A stretch of 64,000 nucleotides of DNA from the NCBI RefSeq assembly GCF_009905375.1, contig NC_133650.1, positions 147,702,567-147,766,566 on the forward strand. The letters run 5' to 3'. Positions 34,037-44,700 of the stretch are shown piece by piece. Every line of letters starts with the position of its first letter. Position 1 is the first letter of the stretch. This DNA comes from Apium graveolens. Lineage: Eukaryota > Streptophyta > Magnoliopsida > Apiales > Apiaceae. A program made the position numbers and the translations under genes. Under the pieces are notes generated by a model. That model was given only the letters and a program-made list of their open reading frames with translations. It was not told where the DNA came from and did no database searches.

Positions 34037-34232
34037 GAATATTCATTCGAGGACTTATGACTCCTTTATTTTATTTAATGAATATTATTATGAATATTCA
34101 TCCGAGGACTTATGACTCCTTTATGTTATTATTGAATATTATTTGAATATTCATTCGAAGGCTTATGACTCAGTTTATATTATTTAATGAATATTATTTG
34201 AATATTCATTTGAGGATCTATGACTCCGATTA
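34037..34232 (+). repeat. tandem repeat, about 55-bp unit, four copies
   Basis: Each unit begins gaatattcat(t/c)(c/t)gagg and contains (c/t)tatgactc. Units start at 34037, 34092, 34145 and 34200. It is internal to the G LTR. Confidence 0.85.
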
Positions 34233-35555
34233 TTTGCTGAGGTATATTCTTTATTTTATTAAAGAATAAGGTGTCAATAATCAAACTTATTTTCGATTAT
34301 TCAAATAAAGATAATACTTTCATATAAGTATATCTTGGGTTATTTAATACTCGTTTCAAGTATAAGTTTTAATACTTCTACTTCAATTATTTTTATAAAG
34401 ATTATTCTTTATGGGAATATTATTTAAATAATAATATTCAGTCATTTTCTAAATATTCTGGGGACTGATTTACTTCATTAAATCAGCTTTACTCCAAACA
34501 CTCTTTAAAGTGTTTTCGAGTCTTCAAAATGATTTTTAAAGTCAGAGCGGATTCCAAAACTCATTTTTATATTTAAGATCTTCCTTTTTAAGGGGATTTA
34601 AATACTCGCTCAAAACCTGGGGAATCCGGCTCTGTGGTGTATTTTATATTCGCAACGAGGTTGCTGTTTTGTTAAATGAATCGATTACTTACCCAACACT
34701 CGGGAAGTAAAATTCTTGGAACAAGTTAATCCATTAACAGGCATCGCCTGGGAAATATCGGTGAGTTTTCCTTTCCAACTAGATACGACTTCTTGGTGAA
34801 GCCGTATCAACAAGTTTCTACTTGGGGAAAGGGGGAACGAGCTTTACGTTTCAGAGTCATGGATTTCATCTGAACTAGGAGTGGCGTAAGTGGCCGAGTA
34901 GCGCCGGCCCAGCCTTATTATATTGGCCCAAATGGCCTGGAAGTTCCGCTAAGGCGGTCCATTCCTTAGGAGTTCAGTGTTCGGTTGACAAGTAAATCCG
35001 ACAGGTTCTCCTCTACATGTAGAAAATGGTGGGGTTGTACTACTACGACTGATCATCGTAAGTGGTCTTCCTGGCGCGGTAAACTCCCGTAATGAGTTCA
35101 TCATCCATTTGGATAATTCTGCAACACTACCCGTAGCATTTCGATTGAAAGGCTACTGATGGGTGGTTGCCGAAGCATTGACAGGGTCAAACATTTTTAC
35201 TGGTGTATCCATTGAATGAAGTATCTCGTAACTTCATCTCTTTTCAAAATATTTCAAAGATCAAATATTTTCAAGTTTTATTTGTGGTCTCATCTATGGG
35301 ATGTTTTTCTTAAAACTTAATACTTGAACGGTGGTAGTTCAAGTAGCTTTATAAATGATATAAGTGTGGTGAAGTATTGGTAACTTCATTCCTTGTTCTT
35401 ACTTATATCTAGTAAGTAATTATCTTGCATACGATAAAGATTCTAGTAAGTATCCATTTAGATACTTATATTATTGTTATCACTATATATTATCTTGCGA
35501 GCTGTAAGGCTCACTCTTGCTTTATTTCTTCATCACACAACAACAGTTAGGAGAG

Positions 35556-35678
35556 ATGGCCAGACTCCAGCAGACCCAGCGCAAGCACGTGGGAAGCGTC
35601 CCGCGTCTTCCCGATGATGTTGTGGCTGCTATAGCTGCAGAGGTAGATCTATTGGTAGATCAGGCATTCTACTTTTGA
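35556..35678 (+). CDS. 40-codon ORF inside the G LTR (3' copy)
   Basis: Identical to the ORF at 26062-26184 at the DNA level as far as I can see. See that entry. Confidence 0.3.
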   Translation: MARLQQTQRKHVGSVPRLPDDVVAAIAAEVDLLVDQAFYF

Positions 35679-35955
35679 GAATCAATTATGTATAATTATA
35701 ACTTGTGGCAGATAATGGCAATTAACTGTAAATTTATCAAGTAATCGTTTTGGGTTGTAATAACTTTTAAATTGTGGATTCAAAGACTTGTACTTACTTC
35801 AATTTCATCTCTGAGACTATAACGGGTTGTGGTGTGTGTTAGTGTGGGGTCACAGCATGAGGTTATTTATTATTAATTAAGTGAAGTGATATTGTGGAAA
35901 GAAAGACCGTGACAACCCGGATCCCCGACCCCGGATCTGGGGGTGTTACAACTGT

Positions 35956-36156
35956 CCTAATCACAGCTGAGTTCCAGAAATTATTGAGAACATCTGGATA
36001 CAAAATTGGATTTGCAGTTAGAGCACCTACAAAGTATGTCTCAGATAGAAACTTGATAAAGCTCTTGAAGTTATTAGGAGCTTGGTTTGCATATGTGAAT
36101 GCAAGGTAGTCGGTGCCCTCCTTTGGGATAAAAGCTCTAACAGTGTTCGGTGCCAT
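35956..36156 (-). pseudogene. env-like ORF start of element F, cut by G
   Basis: It begins MAPNTVRAFIPKEGTDYLAF and runs about 67 residues before the G LTR (the frame continues by chance into the LTR). The MAP start, the position 3' of pol and the presence of a non-coding spacer match the env-like ORF of A, but the sequence is clearly from another family. The rest of the ORF and the F 3' LTR are not in the window; they were probably lost in the deletion that also removed the G 5' LTR. Confidence 0.65.
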
Positions 36157-36774
36157 TTAAAGTGTTTGAATTACAGTGGGTAAAAGATTTGAAAGAGAAA
36201 GAGTTTGAAATGAGAGAGAACAGTTAAGATTTGCAAAACTTAGGTCACTTGAGATCTCAGAAGCGTAAATAGGGGTTATGTCAAGATGTCTGTGTATAGA
36301 AAAAGGTAAGTGACTTGTCGAGAAGTAGAAATAAATGTTTGGGATTTGCTTATCGAGAAGTCACATGTAAAAATAGATACATATCGATATGTCCCTTTCC
36401 TGACTCTTATCGAGAACTATATAGTGACTTATCGAGATGTCAAATAAATACCCAGTTTATCCTAAATGGATTGAATTTTTCTAATTTTTATTTAAATAAA
36501 TCAAAATAAAATTAGAATTATTTTATATCAAAAGTATTTTACTGAAATAATTTATTAATTTAAATTATTTAAGTTCTATATTAATTTATTAACACTTAGA
36601 CGGTTTTCTTAGAATTTGAAAAATTCCAAGCTAAATTTGAAATTTGAAAATTAAATATACAGAGAATTCTGAAATATTTATAACTCATATTCCAGTTAAT
36701 TTTCAATTACATCAAATTAATTTTGATTTACTAGAAATTAATCTACTGCAACAAATTAGCTGAGTTCTTGCCTT
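36157..36774 (-). promoter_or_regulatory. pol-env spacer of element F with TTATCGAGA motifs
   Basis: This is non-coding sequence. Between 36313 and 36445 the plus strand has at least four copies of (c/t)tt(a/g)tcgaga, three followed by agt or tgtc, and a looser copy tatcgatatgtc. This is the place where element A has its TCAACGGATA pairs. From 36480 on the spacer is simply AT-rich. Confidence 0.5.
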
Positions 36775-39558
36775 TAGGATGAAGAATTTAACATTCCAAT
36801 TTCACCAAAAAGTCTAATAAAAGTTGCTTCATTTAAAGGTTTATTGAAAATGTCAGCTAATTATTTTTCTGTTGGAACAAAAACTACTCAATAGTACCAT
36901 TTGCAGCATGTTCTCTAATAAAATGGTACCTTACATCAATGTGCTTTGTTCTAGAATGATTAACTGGATTAACAACAATAAATATTGCACTGGTATTGTC
37001 ACAAATAGTTGGAATTTTGTGTAACACTAGGCCATAGTCCATTAGCTGATTTCTATTCTAAAGCACTTGAGTATAGCAACTTCCAGCAGCTATATATTCA
37101 GCATCAACTGTGGAAGTTGACACAGATTATTGTTTCTTACTGTACCAGAATACAAGTCTTTGTCTATGAAATTGACAACTTCCACTAGTACTCTTTCTGT
37201 CAACACTGCATTCAGAAAAATATGCATCTGTGTATCCAACAGCTTCAAATCCAGTTCCCTTAGGATTACATAATCCCAAGTTTGGTGTTCTCTTCAAGTA
37301 TCTAAAAATTCTCTTCACATCCATCAAATGTGATTCCTTTGGATTGGCTTTAAATCTTGCACACAGACATGTAGCAAACGTAATGTCTGGTATACTAGCA
37401 GTCAAATACAACAAAGATCCAATCATTCCTCTATAACCTAAAACATCTATACTTTTTCCTTTCTTATCTTCATCCAACTTTGTAGTTGTAGACATAGATA
37501 TTGATGCAGGTGAACAATCCACCATTCCAAATTTCTTCGATAAATCTTTAACATACTTGCTTTAGCTGATGAAAATTCCATCACTTATTTGACTGACTTG
37601 AAGTCTAAGAAAGTAACTTAATTCTTCCATCATACACATTTCATATCCACTCTGCATGAGTCTTGAAAATCTTTGACATAACTTTTCATTAGTAGAACCA
37701 AGAATGATATCATCCACATAGATTTAAACTAGGATCATATCACCACCATGTTGCTTGTAGAATAGTCTTCTTATACCAAGCTCTTGTGCTTGCTTTAATC
37801 CATAGATAGCCTTGAGTAGTTTGTAGATAAAATTTTGAAATTCTGGATCATCAAAGCCAGGTTGCTGTTGCACATAAACTCCTTCTTATAACACACCATT
37901 AAGGAATGCACTCTTTACATCCATTTAATACACTTTAAAGTTTGAGTGTGCAGCAAATGCAAGAAAGATCCTTATTGCTTCAAGTCTTGCAAATGGAGCA
38001 AAAGTTTCATCATAATCAATTCCTTCCTCCTGTGAGTAGCATTTTGCAACCAACCTTGCTTTGTTTCTTGTTACAATTCCATTTTCATCCATTTTGTTCT
38101 TGTACACCCACTTTGTTCCAATTATACTTTTGTTCTTTGGTGCAGGAACCAACTTCCAAACTTTGTTTCTTTCAAACTGATTTAGCTCTTCTTGCATAGC
38201 AGATATCCAGTCAGGATCAAGTAGAGCTTCCCCTCTTTTTAGGCTCAATTTGTGAAAGAAAACCTGCATGTAGACATTCATTAGTAGTTACACTTCTAGT
38301 CCTCACACCGGCATTCGGATCACCAATAATTGCATCTCTAGTGTGACTCCTATCCCACATTTTGGTATGATTTTACTGACTTGAATTTTCTGCATTTTCT
38401 TCACCATTGGCATGACTTGCAAAACTTTCTTCTCTTCCCCCTGAGTTTGTACTATCAAATTCAGGTGTGTGAGATGAGTTTTCATTCTCATGATTAACTT
38501 GCTCAGTTGACTCTTTATTCATTATGTTATTTGAGTTGATTTCAGCTTGATCTTCAGAACCACTATCAATGTTCAAATTTTCAAACTTAAGGGCTTCGGC
38601 TTAATTTTTATCAAGGAACTCGAAGCCTGGACACTTGTCATCATCAAAAGTCACATCTGTGCTTTCCAAAAATTGTTTTGTTCAAGCACATAAACTCTGT
38701 ATGCAGTTCTTTCCAATGAATATCCTAGAAAAATTGCTTCAAAAACTTTAGAGTCAAATGTTCCCACATATTTAGAGTTTTCTTTTAAAACGAAACATTT
38801 GCTACCAAACATATGCAGATGATTCACAATAGGCTTCCTTTTTGATAAAATTGAGTAGGGTGACTTGCCAAGATTATTGTTGATGAGATATCTATATTGA
38901 GTGTAGCATGCAATGTTGACAGCTTCTTCCAAAAAACTTGTTGGCAACTTGGTATCTTGCAGCATTATTCTAGTAGCCTCTACTAGAGTTCTATTATTTC
39001 TCTCAACTACCCCATTTTGCTGAGGTGTCCATGCAGCTGAGAACTCTTGAACAATGCCCTTATCCTTGTAGAATTCATGCAGAATTGCATTTCTGAATTC
39101 TGTGCCATTGTCACTCCTAAATCTTTTTACACAATTTTGATCTTCAGCCTGCTTCTCAATTTTCTTGATGTGTTCAATTATGATGTGTGGAGTTGCATCC
39201 TTAGAATGCATAAACTCTACCCATGTGTACCTTGAATAGTCATCCACCATCACAAGTGCATATTTCTTTCTAGAAATAGATAAGACATTAACTGGTCCAA
39301 ACAGGTCCATGTGAATGAGTTGTAAAGGTGCACTTATGGAATTCACAGTTTTGATCTTATAACTAGACCTATGCACTTTGCCTTTTTGATAAGCCTCAAA
39401 CTTCATTTTGAGCAAACTTCAATTTTGGCATGTCTCTCACTAACTCCTTTTTCACCAGGGTATTGATTGTTTTGTAATTCAGGTGAGAGAGCTTTTTGTA
39501 TCACAACTTGCTTTGCTCAATAGATGCCTTGGTATAGAAGCAACATATTTTGTCCTTA
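36775..39558 (-). pseudogene. pol relic of element F
   Basis: Copia pol in several frames. Near 39415 and below is integrase ([44 protein letters not shown]). At 38281 and below is RT ([19 protein letters not shown]). YVDD is at 37709-37720, and RT/RNaseH continues with YRGMIGSLLYLTASIPD and VDRKSTSGSCQF. The frame has many stops, including TAA at 37724-37726 two codons before YVDD, as in element A. The protease is missing: the 5' end joins a broken gag at a short repeated sequence (39470-39486 and 39559-39574). Confidence 0.82.
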
Positions 39559-40669
39559 TTTGTAATTCAGGTGAGTAGCAAAGTGACCCAACTCATCATA
39601 GTTGAAGCACCTTATCTTTGATCTGTCAGCAGATCCAGTCTTGTGGCCACCTTTGCTAGCTGAGTTATACTGAGTCTTTGGTTTCCAATTGTTGTTGTTG
39701 GAAGACTGTCCTGTGTTCTTAAAAAACCTAGGCTTCTTAACTTTAATGTTAGAGAATTTCCTAGCCAAGTAAGCCATGGACTGGTCCATCTCATCTAGCT
39801 CATCCAAGGTGAAAAACTTATCTTCTCTAGCTCCAAAATAACTTTCTTCTGAGGTACTTTTTTCTTTTACTCCACGGCTTGAATAACTGGAACTTGAGCA
39901 TTTTGTTCATCTTCACTTGCTTCACTGTCATTTACAACTAAGGAAATGTAACCATCAACCACATGTCCTTGGTTTGCCTTTAATGACTTTCTGTGCATTA
40001 TTTCAAGCTCATAAGTTTTCAAGATCCCATATAAAACTTCCAGTATTATTCTGCTGAAATCTCTTCCCTCTCTAATAGCTGATATTTTCTGTTCAAGGTG
40101 GTCATGAAGAGCTAGAAAGAACTTTAGATTAACCTCCCCAGCTTCATAATACTTATCATGAAGCTACAAGTCATTAACCAATTTGTTAAATCTTTCAAAA
40201 ACTTTAGTAAATCCTTCTTTAGGATTTGCCATGAAACCCTCATACTGAGACACCAGTATCCTCCTTTGATTTGATCTAACTTCCTCTGTACGCTCACATA
40301 AAATCTCAATCTTTTCCTAGATCTGTTTGGATGTGTCATAGTTGAAAATATTATTGTACATGACATTATCTAGTGACTTTATCGGAATTAGTTGTTGGCT
40401 AATATCTAGAGAGAGTTTTTCCTTTTCAGTTTCAGTGTATTTAGAGGGGTCTTTAGGAGCATAACGAGTTAGGATGACTATGTCTCCATCCGTAGATTTC
40501 TCAACCCTTTACATGAGAGTAAAAGGGCCATTAGTGAGAATCTGGATATATAATGGGTTGGCCATCCTTATGAACATCATCATCTTCTTTTTCCAAAGTG
40601 TATAGTTGATTTTATCAAAAGTCGGTATCTTGATACTGCTAATCTTTTGTGCCTCATACTTCCAAGATC
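39559..40669 (-). pseudogene. gag relic of element F
   Basis: Near 40660 the frame reads KISSIKIPTFDKINYTLWKKK, the copia capsid start, followed by broken capsid pieces. At 39807 and below is MDQSMAYLARKFSNIKVKK, then a zinc knuckle written CFNYDELGHFATHL, in which the second Cys is Tyr and the last Cys is lost. Gag C-terminus and protease are deleted after the knuckle. No single frame is open throughout. Confidence 0.78.
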
Positions 40670-40693
40670 TTGATCTGTTTACTTTCAGATTTT

Positions 40694-40705
40694 GCTCTGA
40701 TACCA
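40694..40705 (-). other. primer binding site of element F
   Basis: In sense orientation this is TGGTATCAGAGC, two bases inside the LTR that begins at 40708. Confidence 0.88.
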
Positions 40706-40707
40706 CT

Positions 40708-41165
40708 TGTTGGTTATTGAGTACAACACCAGGGGGTAAACATGTTTTCTGGATTTTTAGCCTTTTTGAAGTTTGGATATTGTGTGAACAAAGCATTTTA
40801 CAATTTGTAAAGATATTCTGTTCAACAGAAATAAAATCACAGGCACAATATTTCAAAACTCACTTAATTTTTATTAAATAATTTTGTCTTGCTACAAATT
40901 CTGTGTTATTAAAAATATAAGAACTCAACTTCTTCCTTGAGAGAAAATAAGAAAATGTGAATCTGTTTGTTACTTCTAAACTAAGGACCAGTGCATGCTT
41001 TATACACTAGCAGCACGGGTTTACAAAACTTGCACTAAAATATACTAAACTCTTTTTTAAAGCAACCTTTTTCAATTTCTATTTCTAGCTTATAAAATAT
41101 GTGCATAATCTTGTAGGTCTGTGACCATCCTCTGTCTAGTTAATCTTGGCTCTTGATCTTGAGAA
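40708..41165 (-). repeat. 5' LTR of element F (right boundary approximate)
   Basis: It starts TGTTGGTTATTGAG on the plus strand next to the PBS. The right edge is set where recognisable env-like codons of element E begin, near 41165. Without the second LTR the exact end and the target duplication cannot be fixed. Confidence 0.6.
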
Positions 41166-44100
41166 ATTCTGTCATCAATCTTCTTCATTTGTTCCTTGAT
41201 CTTCAATTCAGGTGCAGCTAGATTGATGAGATCTATGCTGTCTAACTCCCCCTTAGCTGATGGATTTGCATTATAATAAGTGGAACTATTACCTTAGACA
41301 CTTGAACATGCACATCCTTCTCCCCTTTTTTGTTATCATCAAGGTGAAGAACATGAGTTGAAGTTTGTACAGCCACCTGCTGTTGAAGTAAGTGAGTTTG
41401 AGCTTTTTGATTGTGAAGTATCTTGGCTACTGAGTCTTCAACAAGTGACATCCTAGTGCTCAAAGCCTCAACTTTTTTAGCTAGATCATTTTTTTTCCTG
41501 AGCTTGAGCTGAATCTCTCTCATAGTAGCAGCAAGAAGCTTCTTATCAAGCCTTTTTTTGTACATATCTCTTCACTTCATCAATTGATTATTTAAGACCA
41601 TCCAACTCTAGATCCTATCTTCGATTTTGAATTTTGTGAGGTTGGAGGGACTCTAGATGAGCTTGAAGAGGTGATCTTGTATTGGCATTTGTAGTGGCTT
41701 CTATGGTTGTCTGAGTTTGATTGATCAATTTGAAGAGTGTATAAGTGAAGTGATGATAACTGCATTCTTTGGTAAACAACCAGCCAGGAGTTTCAGTTGT
41801 AGAACTAGGTCCTGCTTCTCTCCTTATGTTCATGCCAGTTTCTTTATCAAACTCAGAATCAACATCAGCTCCAAAATCTGAATCCACGTCAGCTATAGAA
41901 GGTAGTGTAGATATTACATCTTTAGCCCTTTACATTGATTCAATATTGTGTACCAAATTCAATGTTCTTTCTGCCTCCTCATTGCTCTGAACAGCCAAAG
42001 TTTGATAGGCTATAACAGGTTGGGTAAATGTCTCATCATCCAAAGAGATAGAATCTATAACATATTTGTATTCTTGTTGATATAGTCTCTCTTTTTCTGC
42101 ATCATTGACATTCATTGACTCGCTAGCAATGACTGCCATCCTTATCTCACATGTACCTGCCTTTCTCTCATTTTCTCTCTTTTATTCCATCAGGGACTCC
42201 CCTAGCTCACACCACTCACACCCTCACATTCACCTACTAAGGTGGGACTCCACTCACTCACTTTTTCCACACTAGAAGAAATTGTGTGTATTATTAAACT
42301 CTCCTTTTCCTCTCCTTTTGTCTGGGAGCAACCCAATGTCTCATTCTTGTCACTCTCTTCCCTCAATCCTAATAGTCACTGAACAACTACTAAGTCATCT
42401 ACACTTGAATTAATGGATTTTGAAATATCAAGTTGTGTAGTGACTATCAACGGATGTGAAATATTCGTTGAAGGTGCAGTTGTGAATGTCAACAGATAAC
42501 TGCCGTGAAGCATATCTATTGAAGGATAATCACTTATCAGCGGATGATGGATATTCATTGATGAAGAAGAAATAAGAAGAATAGAATTTGAAACTATCTT
42601 TGATTCTCTGGAGATTGATTTGAGATTTTGATGTACAGACTCTTTAACAGTTGGAGAAAGAAAAGGCAACTGATCCAACAAATCATCAATTAAGTGATGA
42701 TCACTTGCATGAGTAGTGGGATCTTCCATGAGTTTAAGAGATGGAGAATCAGGAACTGATGTAGAAATCATATCCACATCCAGAGAAATGATTGGAGAGT
42801 AATATGTATGAGGTGTTTCGATTGTTTGAGAATGGGGCTGTGACTCCATATTTACTGGAGCCACATCAAACTGACTTTGAGAAGGTGTAGTTACCAAGTC
42901 TTTGACTAGAGATTGTACAGTGTGTGCACCCTATGACTCCCCCCATTGTTTTATATTTCTTCTTTCTAATGTAGGTTTGGGCTGGATCTTTAGTGTCCCT
43001 CCCTCTTTTGTTCAGTGCTCCTGGTTGGGAGCACTTTCCAGTAGGTACATCCTTTTGAGAAAATGCATCTAGGGATGTGCTAATTTCCTTTTCAACAGCT
43101 GCATTCTGTAGGGAAACTGCAGTGTGGCTAGCTTTGGACACACTCACTTCACCTTCCTTATTCTTGGGGCTTCTTTGATTTTCACCCCTTCCCTCACCTT
43201 GCTCACCACCCTGTACACTCCCCTCAAGTGTTGTGGTAGTTTTTACAACTGGTTTCTTTTGAGAGACACTAGAGGTTGGTTTCTTTGCTTGGGGTTTTCA
43301 AATTTTTGGTTGAATGGCTTTGGTAGGAATCTGTTTGGTCAATATCACAGATTCCATAGCCACAGTAAAAGGCAAAGAAGTTGGAGGTTGGGAAGAGATA
43401 AGGATAGAAACATTTACCTCACTTACCCGAGATGCCTCAATGATTGGAAGATAGTTGAGGGGCACCTCACTGTTCAAGTTGGTCCTAATCAAATATGGAA
43501 GAACTCTCTTTTCTTCAACAATTAAGCTTGTTGTTTGGGTTCTCAATAACCAGATCCTCAGAAACATGGTTAGCTAGCATCATGAAAAATCTAGCATAGT
43601 ACACATTCCTAGGTCTTTTCTGAATATCTCCTAGCTTATACCCTATTTCCAGCATAACATAGTTGGTAAAATTAAATACTTCCAGACAAAATTATGTAGA
43701 GCATGTTAAGCAAACTAGAAGTAATGGCATCAAAATTGTTGCTTTTACCAGAAAATACCTAAATGAAGGCATCACACAAGTAGCTCCATTTTTCCTAAGG
43801 CCTTTTCTTTTAATACTACCTAAACTAACAGTATCTAAAGCATACCCCATAAAATTAAGCATGTTAACCACATCAGTGTCTGTGTGTGGAGAAGTTGGGT
43901 TATTTTCAGGTAATTTAAAGCATGACTGGATAACATCAGAATTAATACAGTAATTGGTACCTTTGAGAGTAAAGGTAAGAGCATGTTCCTTGAATCAAAC
44001 ATAGCAGTAGCCCAAATTTCTTCCACTAATTCATAGTATATGACTAGTGACTCGAGCATAGAGTACTTGAGTTTGCAGTTGCTAATGAACTCCATCATCT

Positions 44101-44203
44101 TGTGGTAGTTCTCATGCGCAACACTCTTGTCGACCGGTGCTACAAAATTATTCTTCTCATAAACATACCCTGTCTAAGACATGATTTTTACAACTGGAGC
44201 CAT
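41165..44203 (-). pseudogene. env-like ORF relic of element E
   Basis: It is a diverged copy of the A env-like ORF in the same order: start ATG at 44203, residues NYHKMMEFISNCKLKYSMLES near 44090, a Ser/Thr/Pro-rich middle, and near 41180-41250 IDLINLAAPELKIKEQMKKID. Many stops and frame changes are present, the first at codon 10 (TAG where A has CAA). The TCAACGGATA motif survives in degraded form at 42440-42560. The C-terminal third is missing, cut by element F. Confidence 0.8.
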
Positions 44204-44700
44204 TGTTGCTGAGTTCTTGAAGTTACAAAGAGAAATGGATTTTGGAGACGAAGAGAGTAATTTTTTCTTGTAAATTTAGAGAAAGATAAAAGTGAGATCT
44301 GAAAATGAAATTGGCTTTTATACTTTCCCATAATAAGACAAACAAATGATTAATAATAAAAGTAAATACCCAATGATAATTGCCAAAATAACCATTTAAA
44401 AATAAAGTAAATTGTAGAAATTCTAAATTTATGCATCGACGTATACATACAGACTATAAGTATAAATCAACGGATAACATTCTAGAATCAACGATTATAA
44501 TTGATCAACGGATATCGACTACACCATTATCCATTAAAGAATAATGTATCCAGAAATATTTTTGACTATCAACGGATAATCCTTATCCGTTGAAAAGTAA
44601 ATTTGACTTAGCCAAAATTTTACCTTTTCATGACTTGATCAAGAAAATCAAATTTATTTATTGCTGCATTACAAATTGCATAGACATCAATAATGGTAAA
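44204..44700 (-). promoter_or_regulatory. pol-env spacer of element E with motif pairs
   Basis: This is non-coding. It contains caacggat motifs at about 44467, 44503 and 44569 and a ttatccgttgaa at about 44583, with decayed copies between, in the same position as in element A. Confidence 0.5.

Larger units (their letters stand above)
25841..35950 (+). mobile_element. element G, decayed Tekay-like chromovirus with 5'-truncated LTR
   Basis: This is a plus-strand Ty3/gypsy element. The 3' LTR is 31843-35950 (4108 bp). The 5' LTR is only the last 616 bp (25841-26456), fused to gypsy H. Internal sequence shows remnants of RNaseH, gag, integrase and a chromodomain-like tail, all full of stops and frameshifts and not in canonical order. 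The two LTR copies differ at one site that I could see over 616 bp. The 3' flank actgt (35951-35955) has no partner on the left because that end is deleted. Confidence 0.82.
31843..35950 (+). repeat. 3' LTR of element G (4108 bp)
   Basis: It starts TGTAATAACCCCAATTTT directly after the purine tract and ends GGGGGTGTTACA. Inside are a tandem repeat (34037-34232), a TA microsatellite (33921-33957) and the 40-codon ORF at 35556-35678. The start matches the LTR fragment at 1-144 in inverse orientation, so two copies of this family flank the window's left half. Confidence 0.85.
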
